A stretch of 64,000 nt of DNA from Leptodactylus fallax (taxonomy: Eukaryota; Chordata; Amphibia; Anura; Leptodactylidae): positions 312,001 through 376,000 of the forward strand of contig CAMRHE010000068.1 in the NCBI GenBank assembly GCA_947044405.1, written 5' to 3'. Below, piece by piece: positions 21,807 to 34,524 of this stretch. Each line of letters starts with the position of its first letter. The stretch's first letter is position 1. The notes beneath the pieces are model-generated. The model saw only the letters and a list, made by a program, of their open reading frames with translations, was not told where the DNA came from and searched no databases. The position numbers and the translations under genes were made by a program.

Positions 21807-22980
21807 GAGTTAAAGACCCTGTGCTGCCTACGAGGGGTGCCGCCTTAGGCAGGAGCCTTTTACTTTTTTGCTTTAAGAACCTAAATGCTTCAAGCTATGC
21901 ATCTTCCAAGATAGGAAGACAAAGAACCAAACAAGGAACCGCCAAACCTGCTGTGTTACTGAGAAGAGTCTCATAGGGGCCAAAGGGGACTACACCTTCA
22001 GTGGTGGCCTTCCTTGCCTCTATGTCATGTAACCTTGCTATACAGTATGACATCCCCAATAACGTGACTTTTTGCAATCACCTGAGATCTTCTAACCCCC
22101 ATCTATACTACAATAAGAAACTGGAGAAGTGCCGGGTCTCTGCCAAGAAACTCGTCAAAAATGTTGTGTACAATGGGAGGACACCCCGCTAAAGCGCAAT
22201 GTAAACAGCTAAACCCATTGCAAACATAGCGCAATGGCATGTAAATTGCTGCTCCAAGTGCACATTGCTTCCTCGGGTGACTCGTCTGAGGGCGATAAGA
22301 TCAATTTGTAGAAGAAGTTCAGTAGAGTTAACATTACGTGACACGCACGGTAACCAGTAGTGTTCCTGGGAAATATCTTCACCTAATACGAGAATTCCAT
22401 TCTGAAGAAACTTGAGATGAAGTTTTCTCACAATCTGATGGCTTTGTTTTAGGCTACGTGTACACCTGCATTCAGTTTTTTTGGGGGGGAATCATCGCAC
22501 AAGGTTTAGGAGTAACAAAGTTTACAATGCTCAGGGGTCGAATGTCCCACCAAAGGACCAGAGGATGTTCCTGGGAGGTCCTGGTTCAACTAGAACAGGC
22601 CTAGAAGACAACCTATTGGAATAGACTTTGAAGTCCATCTCTTGCTCCAAGGGGCTATGTTATCACTGGTTCTAAGGAACCCAATGACCATATTATCTTC
22701 CTGTCGAGAAATAAGAGGGGCACATAGGCTTTTACTCCAGTAACCTGCCCTCCATACATGACAACCAATGACCGCTCTCTTCCCTAGAAGACAGGATATA
22801 GCAATAGGGGACAGCTTTGGGGCTTCTTATGCACTAGCTTGTGGAATTTTCATGATAATTCAAGTAATATCAAACAAAAATATTCTGTACAAAACTTCTT
22901 AAAATTTCAAAGGGAAAATCTGGATCAAATAGACCACAAGCTTATTCAGATAATCTAAATACTACCCAAAAAGCGTAAAT
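21807..22980. other. ehf intron 1, no feature recognised
   Basis: Ordinary-complexity sequence. Short frames on both strands have no recognisable similarity. Confidence 0.45.
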
Positions 22981-23315
22981 TTAATGGGGTTCTCCAGTGG
23001 GGAAATATTTTTTTATTTACAGCTCAGAATGGATTAAAAACCATTCCCATTCTGACGCTTACTGGGTTTCCCTCTAGTCTCCACTTCCTGGTTATATTTA
23101 GGAGATGACTTTTTGGTCAAACATTGGCCGTAGTGTTGACCCCACCTTAGCCAGTGACCGAGCGCTCATGAATGTAGAGAATAAAGTAGAGACCAGCATG
23201 GACCCAAAGCAATGGTGTATCAGTAAGGTGAGTGTTGCTTTTTTAGTTTTTTTTTTTTTTTTTTAAACCTATTTTGACCCATATGTAAAAACATTTTTGC
23301 CAGAAGACCCTTTAA
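22981..23315. mobile_element. TTAA-flanked inverted-repeat element
   Basis: Starts TTAATGGGGTTCTCC and ends AGAAGACCCTTTAA. AATGGATTAAAAACCATTCC sits in one arm. A 19-T run lies near 23250. Ends match less well than in families A to C. Confidence 0.5.
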
Positions 23316-23636
23316 GGTCCTCGGCCCTAATTCAAAATCAGTACCAGGCCTCCATCGATCCATGTGCCCCTTACAGTCCAGTGGTGTCTGCCTCTGCTAT
23401 AGCTACATCCCTGCCTGTCAAGGTGAATTTTTTGGCAGCCAGTCGTATGAGAATGTCTCAGAAGAAGCCAAATACAAGTTCTACAGGATTTCTTCACCCC
23501 TTTCTAGCAATGAAGCTGGTATCGATTCCATCTACACAATGAACCTTCTCTCTACTCTATTCCATACCATTGCATAACTAACATTTGTCACGCAGTTCAA
23601 TCCTCAGTTTCACAGAACAGCCCAAATACATTCTGC

Positions 23637-23850
23637 CCAGTGTTGGACTGGTCCACCAGAGCACCAGAGGATCCTCCGATAGACCCAGGCTCTAACACAA
23701 TACCGATCCAGCAGAAGACACCCAAATTTGAAGGGTTCAATGATCTGTTTACTAAGGGTTGTTGGAGGATGAGTCCCATAATCATTTTATCTGGTGGGCC
23801 CAAGAAACCTATAATAGACAGCGGTGACACCAGACACCATGAGCACCAGT
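23637..23850 (+). repeat. Dispersed repeat family RC, copy 1
   Basis: GTGTTGGACTGG ... GGCTCTAACACAATA ... CCAGCAGAAGACACCCAAAT ... GTTGTTGGAGGAT ... CCCAAGAAACCT recurs at 54849-55045 in the same orientation and at 29388-29550 in reverse. Function unknown, no gene. Confidence 0.75.
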
Positions 23851-24299
23851 AACAATTCCCATATTATGGCCCTCTACCGGAAACGCTTACTCAAAAAAAC
23901 AAACTTATTAACTTCACCATAAAAATACCGTAGAATATAAAACTTAAAAAATATGTGAACCATGATGACAATATACAGTAACTTAAATTAATACAACCAG
24001 TACAAAGGTAGCGCCGAGGAACTGGCTTTATTTTACCACGTTTTATAATGAACAGCACCATAAAACCCCGCGCAGCGCATTTACATACTATATATGGATG
24101 TTTTACTACAACATAACATTACAATTGTTTCTTTTTTCTACTGTATAGTTTTACTATAGCTGAAGAAGGGGTTAAAAGTTTTACAGCCCTGTGAGCCAAT
24201 ATATATATTTATATGTGACCCTAACCTTACAATAGATTGCATGAATTAGTATAGTGTGTACATGAGGAGTAATACTATATCTGGCCATTGTATGACTTG
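23851..24299. other. AT-rich intron sequence, no feature recognised
   Basis: AT-rich with several short A runs. The end (near 24265-24300, ACTATATCTGGCCATTGTA) recurs in reverse near 41705-41725, marking the edge of repeat family RA. Confidence 0.45.
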
Positions 24300-24960
24300 C
24301 AGCCTGTATTTTTAGCAGTTTTCCCCTCTTCAGACTCTCTAATTCTCAGTTCTCCCTGAGCTGGTGGGTAGAGACGATCTGCTATGATGTCTCTAATACA
24401 CTACACTCATACAGTAGAAGCGACTCTGCTCCATGACTCACTCTCAGCACATCATAAATTACATTATAGAGAAGTACTGGCCTCTTTTGATCTGAATAAA
24501 GCACTTGGGATGAGACAGAAACTTTCTATTAGCTACAGCAGCCTCTGTCTATTCCTCCAGTCCTCCCTTTCCATAGACTTCTGTGTAATCTGAAATTTAT
24601 ATGAGCTTCAGTCAATCTTGCTTTAGCTTGATAGATTTCATAGTTCTCCCTGAGATTGTGGGTAGAAGCTAGCTACTCTGAGGTCTCTAATACGGTACAT
24701 TCAGACAGTAGAGGAGAATCTACTCCATAACTCATACTCTCAGTAGGTCATAAAGCATATTACAGAGAAATACTGACCTGTAATGAAGTGAGTAAAGCAC
24801 TTGGAGTGAGATAGGAACTTCCTATTTGCTCCTGCATGCCTCCATTACCCCCCTCTCTCTGCATAGACTTCTGTGTCATCTGATACCTATATGAGCTGTG
24901 GTCCATCTTACCCTGGCATGGCAGATTCTGTAGAGATTCCATTGTGAATCTACAATCCCT
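24300..24960 (-). repeat. Repeat family RA, two tandem copies in reverse
   Basis: TTCTCCCTGAG ... GTGGGTAGA ... GATGTCTCTAATAC ... CAGTAGA ... CTCTCAG ... TAGAGAAGTACTG occurs at 24345-24480 and again at 24640-24780. The family is related to 100-600 and 41020-41760. Confidence 0.65.
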
Positions 24961-25054
24961 GCTTGTCAAAAAAGTTTGTGAACAAGTTGATTCCAAGGTT
25001 TTTCTCTTCTGGAATCCCCAGCGATCAGCTGTGATGTATAGAAAACCTGACAGT

Positions 25055-25330
25055 AAGGGCCGGTTCACATCTGCATTCAGTTTCCGTTCAGGGGGTCCCC
25101 AAGTGGTTTATACGCATAAAAAAGCGGTTTACCTAAGGAAACCTGCGGACCCCATAGACTATAATGGGGTCCGTGTGGTTGCCACTCGGTTTCCACACGA
25201 AACATGCGGAAACATGCAGAGAGGAAAGTGCTGCTTAGGTAAACCGCTTTTCTATGCGTATAGGTTTCCGTTCGGGGGTCCCCAAGTGGACTCCCCAAAG
25301 AGAATACCAAACACAGTTGTGAATAAGCCC
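25055..25330. repeat. Inverted-repeat member of family RB
   Basis: GTTTATACGCATAAAAAAGC and GCTTTTCTATGCGTATAGGT face each other, as do GGTTTACCTAAG and CTTAGGTAAACC. GACCCCATAGACTATAATGG recurs at 45930. Non-coding. Confidence 0.65.
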
Positions 25331-25334
25331 TAAG

Positions 25335-25515
25335 TGTTCATTGTTCCTACAGTGCCTCTGCAGGGGAAATGAAGAATTACACCATGTCCATTCAATCAAT
25401 GGGTTTTCTGTGTAATATAGGACAGGACTGGTCCTCCAGAGCAAGAGACAATCTATGTAACCGCGTTTCTCTGTGGTCAAGAGATGAGGATGACCAAAGA
25501 CCCCGATTAACGAAG
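25335..25515. repeat. Dispersed repeat, relative of 9590-9780
   Basis: CTGCAGGGGAAATGAAG ... ATCAATGGGTTTTCTGTGTAA ... GGTCCTCCAGAGCAAG matches the earlier copy with substitutions. Confidence 0.55.
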
Positions 25516-27118
25516 AATTCTTATCTATCCTAGACATTCCATAAAATCACAGCAACTACCAAAAAACTTCAATGTTAAGGGTCATGCACACGACTGAGGC
25601 CAAGGCTGTTCCGATGGGGGATCCAATGCTCCGTTCCGCTCCAATGATTATAGAACAGGTCCTATTGTGCTCTGTGGCATCGGAATGGAACAGAACAGAG
25701 CCCCCCATTGAAGTTTATGGTGGACAAAATGAACTTGGATGACAGTCGGATTTCATCTGAGTGTCATCCAAGTGCATTCTGTTATGAAATAGGTCCCCCA
25801 AATCTTAGTCTAAAAGTTAAAGACTCTTCAAGCGTTCCTCCATGCATTCAAAAATGGCCATCAGTCACTGACTAAGACCTCCAATGGACTCCTAAGCACA
25901 AAAGCCTAAGCATTTTAATCGATAAATGACAAGTTATAGTGAAACTTCCCCCTAAAATCCTACACACCAACTGCTCCGCTCCCCCTGCTCTATAACATGC
26001 TGAACGGTCACTCTGCAATGTGACAGGTTCCCTTTAAGATTTGTCTATAGTAAGCAATTGGCACCGTATCATGCCACCCAATTAGCTTGGATACGCCAGA
26101 CAAAAGGTAGGGGAATTTTTTGAGGGTAACTTAGGTTCCCACATTACTAGAGAGTGTTACGTCCTCCGTACAACTTCCTGTCTGGCTGCGGCTAAAACAA
26201 GACTATTACAACATCGTTGCGTCTTGTCACATTCCCTGTTTTCATTCAATAGACCCGAATTCTGCCCCTCATATTCCACTAGATCTTTCCACATTGCACA
26301 GATCACAACTCGCCGCTTCCTCCAGGAATCCCCCGCTACATGTGCTGCATGTGATGTCACTGCCATATACACATCATGTGGGTCAATGACCCGAGGTTTC
26401 ATACCCTCTGCTCTCTGGAGGGGGGAGCCTGAAGGGCTCTGTGGATAGAATTTTTGAAGAATTTTTCATTGAATTTAGCCCGTTGCATGATGAAGGTTTT
26501 TTGCAATTTTGGGAACTTTCAAGACTCTCTTTTTAAGGAGAGTCTAACAAGTGACATACAAAGAGACCCCAGAGTATAACAATTTCACGTCCGGTATTAT
26601 GTGACCCGAAATTAATATTTGGGACGAACCCTACAATGAAACAAAAAGACTATTCTGAGGTTTCGCCCATGTCTATTGATAACTACCCACAATACGAGTT
26701 ATACACAATTCACACCTTTGGATCTGTCGCAAAGCATGCTGGGTAGTGACGTTCCTCGGCCCCGGTGCAGACATTGTGTATCAGGGCTATTGTTGTCGGG
26801 TTCACTCCTCCTACCTTAATCCGACTATCACAATTCTACTTAATGGTGAAACCTGAGGATTAATCAGTAACACCGAGCAAACACTCCGCTCTCTAAAAAG
26901 AACATTCACACCTAAAGATGAGGTCACAGACTTGGAAGACGTTCGCCTGCCCTGCTACTGTAAACAATAGTGCCGAAACTCTATAAACCCTAATAACCTA
27001 TAAAACAGGTCATAAAAGTACCCCAGTGGAAAACCTACACGATGTAATCCTATAATGAAGATAGGAGGAGAAGTGACGAATTGGATCTGAGTGTGAATGT
27101 CTATGTCTGTAAGTATGC
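25516..27118. other. ehf intron 1, no gene recognised
   Basis: 25570-25800 reads like another charge of the dispersed non-coding repeats (GGTCATGCACACGAC start). 26500-26960 is unique-looking sequence without exon signals I can defend. Confidence 0.45.
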
Positions 27119-27212
27119 AGGTGAGGATAGGGTAATATAGGGTGAGGATAGGGTAATATAGGGTGAGGATAGGGTAATATAGGGTGAGGATAGGGTTAAA
27201 TAAGGTGAGGAT
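27119..27212. repeat. 21-bp minisatellite, four to five units
   Basis: GTGAGGATAGGGTAATATAG recurs at 27121, 27142, 27163, 27184 and (diverged) 27205, a 21-bp period. It lies 60 bp before the 97-bp satellite. Confidence 0.9.
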
Positions 27213-27272
27213 GGTCATAAGGTCAGGTCAACACATCCTAAAAAACCAAAGCAGGGAATAAGCTACAATCAA

Positions 27273-28772
27273 GCAGTCACTGTGTACATACATTACATTA
27301 CTTATCTTGTACTGATCCTGAATTACATCCTGTATTATACTCCAGAGCTGCGCTCACTATTCTGCTGGTGCAGTCACTGTGTACATACATTACATTACTT
27401 ATCCTGTACTGATCCTGAGTTACATCCTGTATTATACTCCAGAGCTGCGCTCACTATTCTGCTGGTACAGTCACTGTGTACATACATTACATTACTTATC
27501 TTGTACTGATCCTGAGTTACATTCTGTATTATACTCCAGAGCTGCACTCACTATTCTGCTGGTACAGTCACTGTGTACATACATTACATTACTTATCTTG
27601 TACTGATCCTGAGTTACATTCTGTATTATACTCCAGAGCTGCACTCACTATTCTGCTGGTGCAGTCACTGTGTACATACATTACATTACTTATCCTGTAC
27701 TGATCCTGAGTTACATCCTGTATTATACTCCAGAGCTGCGCTCACTATTCTGCTGGTGCAGTCACTGTGTACATACATTACATTACTTATCCTGTACTGA
27801 TCCTGAGTTACATCATGTATTATACTCCAGAGCTTCACTCACTATTCTGCTGGTACAGTCACTGTGTACATACATTACTTATCTTGTACTGATCCTGAGT
27901 TACATTCTGTATTATACTCCAGAGCTGCACTCACTATTCTGCTGGTACAGTCACTGTGTACATACATTACATTACTTATCTTGTACTGATCCTGAGTTAC
28001 ATCCTGTATTATACTCCGGAGCTGCAGTCACTATTCTGTTGGTACAGTCACTGTGTACATACATTACATTACTTATCCTGTACTGATCCTGAGTTACATC
28101 CTGTATTATACTCCAGAGCTGCACTCACTATTCTGCTGGTACAGTCACTGTGTACATACATTACATTACTTATCCTGTACTGATCCTGAGTTACATCCTG
28201 TATTATACTCCAGAGCTGCGCTCACTATTCTGCTGGTACAGTCACTGTGCACATACATTACATTACTTATCCTGTACTGATCCTGAGTTACATCCTGTAT
28301 TATACTCCAGAGCTGAGCTCACTATTCTGCTGGTGCAGTCACTGTGTACATACATTACATTACTTATCCTGTACTGATCCTGAGTTACATCCTGTATTAT
28401 ACTCCAGAGCTGCACTCACTATTCTGCTGGTGCAGTCACTGTGTACATACATTACATTACTTATCCTGTACTGATCCTGAGTTACATCCTGTATTATACT
28501 CCAGAGCTGCACTCACTATTCTGCTGGTACAGTCACTGTGTACATACATTACATTACTTATCCTGTACTGATCCTGAGTTACATCCTGTATTATACTCCA
28601 GAGCTGCGCTCACTATTCTGCTGGTGCAGTCACTGTGTACATACATTACATTACTTATCCTGTACTGATCCTGAGTTACATCCTGTATTATACTCCAGAG
28701 CTGCGCTCACTATTCTGCTAGTGCAGTCACTGTGTACATACATTACATTACTTATCCTGTACTGATCCTGAG
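27273..28772 (+). repeat. 97-bp satellite array 1, about 15.5 units
   Basis: Unit contains CAGTCACTGTGTACATACAT, TACTTATCCTGTACTGATCC, TGTATTATACTCCAGAGCTG and CACTATTCTGCTGGT. Units differ at a few positions (GCGCTC/GCACTC, CCTG/TTCTG), and one near 27870 lacks 5 bp. Each frame gives similar 75-codon frames because 97 is 3n+1. These are not genes. A second array of the same unit is at 53804-54744 in reverse. Confidence 0.97.
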
Positions 28773-29387
28773 CTGTTGTGACCCTCAAAAAGTTACTGAA
28801 ACCTGATGGAAAAGTAGCCAAACCTGTGACGCACTGCTGAAGTCAGTGGTGTTGCCATCACTCGGGTCTTTTGCACATTGCTCTTTGGGTCACCAGATAT
28901 CTTCTGACTTTACCAACACCCTGGTTGCCATTAAAAAGTAAAAACTAGAGAAAAACAACAACCACAAAATGGGTTGGTCAGCCATTGAGAGAGCCTGGGT
29001 TGTCAGACTGGGAACCTCTCAAGTAACACTACCCTACTAGTTCTGTAGAAGCCGTGGAGTCTTAGACTTTACTCCATATATAATGCAACACTTGTGTTGA
29101 CTTTTTGGTTATTTGGAGAGTAAATATAACATGAGCCAAAAACAGTCAAGTCTAAAAGTGGTTGATCTTATGTTTCTTAGGAATACAACCACCGCTTCCC
29201 TAGAAATGTGCTGGTGATGTTTCTTCCAAGTCTATCAGAGGTCTGAGGTCTGGGGATCCTGCCAAGGCATAAGGCCTAGGCTGAAAATAAAGAGTAGAGA
29301 ACCAAAAACAAACAAAGTCCAGTGGGAGGACCGGCCCGACATGTGTCCTCCTACCTGAACCAAGGCCAAGTCTGGAAGGTTCAATTC
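28773..29387. other. ehf intron 1, no feature recognised
   Basis: Ordinary-complexity sequence between a satellite and a family RC copy. No exon seen. Confidence 0.45.
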
Positions 29388-29550
29388 CCAGTCAGTGTCG
29401 GACTGAGATTCTCCAACAACCCTTAGGGAACAGACCATAGTAGCCTTCCAATTTGGGTGTCTTCTTCTGGACCATTATTGGGTTAGATCCTGGGCCCACT
29501 GCAGGATCCTGGTGCTTTGGTGGGCCAGTCCAACAGTGTTCCCAAAATAT
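29388..29550 (-). repeat. Dispersed repeat family RC, copy 2 (reverse)
   Basis: Contains ATTTGGGTGTCTTCTTCTGG and GTGGGCCAGTCCAACA, the reverse complement of the family seen at 23637 and 54849. Confidence 0.7.
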
Positions 29551-29919
29551 CAAGAGGTTTCTTCATCAAAGCTGACCAAAGGGAAGAAAATAACTGAGGG
29601 TACAAAATAAAACTAAGAATATCTCAAAAAATCTATCAAAATCAAAACTGCTTGTGGCACCAATTGGTTGCTATGAGTAACCATAGGGTTTCACTTTAAA
29701 TCACAATATGCCATCCAAATAGGATACAGGGGTACAGGGATGCGAGTGACACCTTGGCCTTGGTGCCTGAGCAAGCCCAAAAAGACCCATAATATAAATG
29801 GCATATAGCATACCTGCCAACTTTCAGGGGACTGAAAGTGAGAAAAAAATCTACAGAAAATAAGCCACACCTCTAAATCCCCATGCCCCCTTTGGACCTG
29901 CTCAATCCCACCCTGTCCC

Positions 29920-30330
29920 TTTGTGCCCCCACACAGTATAATTCCCCTTTAGTGCCCTGGAAACAGTATAATGCCCCCTTAGTGCCCTCATACAGCGGTC
30001 CCCACACAATATAATGCCCCCTTGTGGCCCCCAAACAATATCATGCTCCCTTGTGGCTCCACACAGTGTAATGCCCCGCAGTGGCCCCCAGTATAATGGC
30101 CTCCCACAGTATATCTTCCCCCCACACTTTGTGGCCGCACACAGTAGACTGTCTCCCTTGTAGCCACCATAATATAATGCCCCCTCCTTCTGGACCCACA
30201 TAGTATAATGCTCCCTCCTTCTGGACCCCACATAGTATAATACCCCCTCATTGTGACCCCACATTATAATGCTCTCTCATTGTGGCCCCCATACTGTAAT
30301 GTTTCCACCTTGTGATCCCCAGTATTATAC
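29920..30330. repeat. Degenerate minisatellite of about 30 bp (CACAGTATAATGCCCC)
   Basis: The word CACAGTATAATGCCCC followed by CTTGTGGCC-like sequence repeats about 13 times with drift. A shorter array of the reverse complement is at 59755-59960. The minus strand stays open for 120 codons by chance of composition. No gene. Confidence 0.8.
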
Positions 30331-30408
30331 AAAGATTAAACTTTTTGTGCTACTTATGTCGGAGATACCTAGTTATGTCAGGTCTTATAGGATAGGGTCA
30401 AGTATTCT

Positions 30409-30600
30409 TAGAAAAACATTGCAGCATTCCACTAAAAACAGTGCCACCTCTTTTCTCAGGATGTCTATGGTATTACAGCTCAGTCCCATTCACTTCAATT
30501 CAGCTGAATTGCAATACCACACACAGCCATAGACCAGCGTGGCGCTGTTTCTAGAAGAAAGTAGCCATGTTTTACTAACCCTGTATAACCCCTTACCCCA
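30409..30600. mobile_element. Palindromic repeat family F, whole copy
   Basis: CACCTCTTTTCTCAGG ... GTATTACAGCTCAG meets its reverse AGCTGAATTGCAATACCACA ... GTGGCGCTGTTTCTAGAAGA. About 190 bp can fold back on itself. Other copies: 13130, 30890, 44165, 48688 and 57329. Confidence 0.75.
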
Positions 30601-30889
30601 TTACCGTGCTGTGTCACATCTGAGTATACCTTTAAGTCTGAGTGTAGCTTTATTTAGTCTGGTATCATTGTTTATATAGGTGTTATACTTCACCTCTAAT
30701 CTCACCATATTTGCTTTTAGTTTTCTGAGCCCAAGTTACTCCCCAGTTATCAGCGTCTACGTTATCTACTTTTCTTTGTAATGATTTCAGCTCTGAAGCA
30801 TGAATCTCATAATCTGGCAACTATCTCAAGTACTTTGAGGACCGGGAGGTCTCCACTGAGTCATATGGACAGAAATTAAAAAATAGTCG

Positions 30890-31060
30890 CATGCTGTAAA
30901 CATGGCTGCTTTCTTCTAAAATAGCGCCACACCTGTCCACAGGCTGTTTGTGGTATTGCAACTCGGCCCATTCACTTCAAAACATACAACCCATGCACAA
31001 ACATCTTTTTGACCAAAAGTGATCCTGCTTTTCCAATTCTGTACAACCCCTTTGATATTA
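30890..31060. mobile_element. Palindromic repeat family F, half copy
   Basis: AACATGGCTGCTTTCTTCTA, then AGCGCCACACCTGTCCACAG, then GTGGTATTGCAACTC. The second arm is replaced by other sequence before an ACAACCCCTTTG end. Confidence 0.7.
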
Positions 31061-31719
31061 CACCACATAGAAAAATATATCATGCGCTGACTATATTGCA
31101 CAACCGCTCCGCACTGCGTATGACTATGTAGCAGAGCCGAGTCTGCTGTTTTGTTTTCCATGACATGCAGTTTTTTCAACATGACTCAACTCATTCTGAT
31201 ATCACTTTGTGTTACTTGTGGCTTTACTACTGCAATATCTTAAAGGGATATACACTTATAATAATCCCACCCCCTCGCCCAACTGAGATCATTGTGGGGT
31301 CCTACATCTGATCCCTTATGATCATCTAGTTATGGAAGAAATCAGTATGAAGGAGACCATTAGACAAGTATGAGATCAGGGGTTACAGGGGAAGATAAGG
31401 GCAAGCTAGATGAGTCATGAAAGAGTTAAAGGATGGTTCCTCAAATCGGGGGGGCCACCCCTAGACTCCACTTTTTGTACCCCAAAGATGGGGCAACATG
31501 TAGTCAATGTAATAGCCCTAGAGATTGTGGAATCACAAAAGGCAGAAGGTTTTGTTTTCCCATCAACACCATCATTTAGGATGGTGGTTTTAGGGTACTG
31601 CTATGGTGGTTTTAGTGTACTGTGTGTATCCCTGTTAGGGAAGAACTATATTACATACACAGACAGTAATGGATTGAAACATATAAGTATTCCAATACTT
31701 TATAATAAAAAAAAAACCT
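31061..31719. other. ehf intron 1, no gene recognised
   Basis: A TTAAAGGGAT-type repeat edge occurs at 31240. The frame near 31410-31721 has no recognisable similarity. Confidence 0.45.
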
Positions 31720-32560
31720 AAATTGTAACATAAAAGTCCCCACATGGGACAAAAAAAATGTAAAATTTGATGCACAAAAATAAAAAAAAAATGTTTTTTT
31801 TTTTATTTTTTATTCAATTCAATTCAAATGTATTAAAGTCAAAACAGACAATAAATAATTTTGAAGTCTAGAGACGGAAAAAATGTCAGAATTAAATTTT
31901 TTGGTTCATGTCAAGGAGAAAAAAATGTCAGAATTAATTTTGTTTAGTTTACGTCAAGAAGAATAATGTCAGAATTCAATTTTTTTTTTGGTTAATGTCA
32001 AGGAGTAAAAAATGTCAGAATTAAAATTTTTGGTATACATCAAGGAGAAAAAAAAAGTCATATTTAAATTTTTTGGTACATGTTAAGGAGAAAAATATCA
32101 GAATTTTTTTAGGTTCAATCAGATAAAAAAAAATTTCAACAGTAAGTTAATTTTTTTTTTAAAATGGTAGGAATTATGATACAGTTTGCCTACATTTGTA
32201 CAGGTTTGGTATGTTTGGACAAGGAGAAAAAAAAAAATCAGCAGCTTTTCCCTTACAAAAAAAAAAAAAAATCAAATGATTGTCAATGTAAGGATCTATC
32301 TTAAAAAAAATAAATACATTTTTTATTAAATTTTAAATTGTATTTTAAAAGAAAAAAAAGTATAAAGTAATAAATTAATAAAAAAAACTAATAATAATAT
32401 CGAAAACCAGATAACATCACAAATTACTAAAATAAGATAAAATATATATAAAAATTTTTTAAAAAGTAGACAAATAATAGTTAAAAAGTTTTGTTTTTTA
32501 TTTTTTTTTATCATAGCATCTAGTCGCCAGTCACTGCATGTACAACTAATGGCTGACACT
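31720..32560. repeat. AT-rich block with a 45-bp degenerate tandem repeat
   Basis: AAAAATGTCAGAATTAAATT with TTGGTTCATGTCAAGGAGA recurs roughly every 45 bp between 31870 and 32120 in about six units. The remaining block is long A and T runs. Minus-strand frames here reflect composition only. Confidence 0.75.
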
Positions 32561-32773
32561 TTATAGTTTGGGGCGGGGGGGCAGGTGTCTGAATGAGCTG
32601 GAATTCTGCTACTAAAAAATTTTTATACCCCCTTCACCTTTACCAAAATTGTCATCCAACCCTGAGTGCTCTATTGTGCTGTATGTGGTAACAATGTATC
32701 AGTGAGAGTGCACTTTTTGGAACTTTTTGTGCACGGGGTGTATGGTTGGGAAGGTATCCTACTAGATGCCGGT

Positions 32774-33216
32774 TTAAGGGGTTTTCTAGTTTGTTAGCCA
32801 AGAAAACCACAGCTTATCCTACTCATTTCATTAAGTACTGCTGGTCCTCCGGAGCTGAACTTCATGTCATATGGTTCATAGAGTAGAATGCCCATCAGGG
32901 AATGACATCAATGTGACCTGATAGGATTTACTAACCAGACACAGGATAGAGGTGAGGGTCCGATCATTGGGCAACCGATCACAGTGCCTGAGTGCCCCAT
33001 GTGATAGAAGCAGTGGTGGGCATGCTCAGCCAATGTTCCATTCACTTCTATTGGAAAGACAAACATCACTATCCCGAAAATCCCATAGAAGTGAATGGAG
33101 CTTTGGCTCAGCATGTGGCACTCAAGGACCCCCATGCCCGTACCCCAGTGATCCGACACTTACTCCCTATTCTGTGGATACAGCATATACGTGTTATTAG
33201 CGGGGAACCCCTTTAA
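32774..33216. mobile_element. TTAA-flanked inverted-repeat MITE (family D)
   Basis: Starts TTAAGGGGTTTTC and ends GGGGAACCCCTTTAA. Internal arms include CCATTCACTTCTATTGG and CCCATAGAAGTGAATGGAG, and GGGTCCGATCATTGGGC with CCAGTGATCCGAC. Confidence 0.7.
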
Positions 33217-33508
33217 TTGAACACAATTTTTAGTTGAAGTAGCACTACAAGTCCCAATATCCTTTTAAAAGGATTCTAAAAACTGGAAAACCTCTAAAAT
33301 GATAGAGATTGTAATATAGATTTTGCAGAGATGGAGGAGAGCTGGGTTTGTCGTGTATCATTGTTCAGTTTGTCATCTTGTATAACTTATGGTTGGATAT
33401 GAACAGGACTGCAGGTAAACCTGATGCCTTATCGTAGGTTATCGCAGTAGCAAAGATATACTCATTGCCTTAACTGACAAATTCAGCTCTGCTACTTCTG
33501 TGTGTATA

Positions 33509-33521
33509 TAGATATATAGAT

Positions 33522-33574
<53 letters not shown>

Positions 33575-33575
33575 G

Positions 33576-33612
<37 letters not shown>

Positions 33613-33625
33613 TGAGATAGATAAT

Positions 33626-33660
<35 letters not shown>

Positions 33661-33881
33661 GAGATAGATAGATAGATATGAGATAGATAGATAATTAGAT
33701 AGATAGATTGATAGATAGATATGAGATAGATAGATAATTAGAAAGATAGATAGATATGAGATAGATAGATAGATAGATATGAGATAGATAGATAGATAAT
33801 TAGATAGATAGATAGATAGATATGAGATAGATAATTAGATAGATAGATATGAGATAGATAGATAGATAGATAGATGGATAG

Positions 33882-33913
<32 letters not shown>

Positions 33914-33941
33914 TAGATAGATAGATAGATAGATAGATAAT

Positions 33942-34019
<78 letters not shown>
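33509..34019. repeat. 0.5-kb interrupted GATA microsatellite
   Basis: GATA tetranucleotides with regular interruptions GAGATA and ATAATTAGATA, giving a higher-order pattern. It lies about 0.5 kb inside intron 1 from ehf exon 1. Confidence 0.97.
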
Positions 34020-34029
34020 TTTTATCATA

Positions 34030-34500
34030 CACATACAAACATGCCGATCGATGTAGCAGTACTGAGTTTGTAATTTGTCAAACTTAGTCTAACATCACAA
34101 TGCATTATCTCTGGCTTTACGTAGGACTGCAAGTAAACCTAAAACATCCCTTTTAAGTAAAAAAAAAAAATCACCACGGAAACCTAACGTCTTAAATAAC
34201 CAATTCACATGTAGCAGTAATGTGTTTGCCGTTTACCACAACTCAGTAATACGACAATCTGTTATCTGTGGCTTTATACTGATCTGGTGGCAAACCTACC
34301 AGTTTACCAAATCAGCTCCAATATATTGAATGACAAACTCATCTTCACTACTCCAGTGTACGTATACGTATGTAGCAGTGCTGGGTCGGACATAACTTAT
34401 GGTGTGATCACCATTACGGTAAACTTCACTATCCTAAATGCTATCAGTGAGGCTGACATGGCAGCGACAGCGTCCGCACTGCTACATCTCCATAGTAGAG
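34030..34500. repeat. Diverged tandem repeat around GTAGCAGT
   Basis: Three to four loose units of about 120-160 bp, each with GTAGCAGT(A/G)CTG, AACTTA or ACCACAACT, a CTGTTATCTGTGGCTTTA-like word and AAACCTA. An incomplete relative precedes the GATA array near 33345-33500. Confidence 0.5.
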
Positions 34501-34524
34501 TTGATTCTTGAGAGGGGCACTTAC

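Noticed and set aside
27282..28765. Fifteen overlapping frames of about 75 codons (MYIHYITY... type)
   Set aside because: They come from the 97-bp satellite read in successive frames. Identical frames appear in the reverse array at 53.8-54.7 kb. No start context or splice signals.
27273..28772. Regularly spaced repeats resembling a CRISPR array
   Set aside because: Units are contiguous 97-bp copies with no unique spacers, in a vertebrate genome, with no cas genes.
29902..30264. 120-codon minus-strand frame with GHYTMWG-like repeats
   Set aside because: Produced by the 30-bp minisatellite.
33738..34034. Frame rich in [10 protein letters not shown], also at 47294 and 51289
   Set aside because: Translation of GATA/TATC microsatellites.
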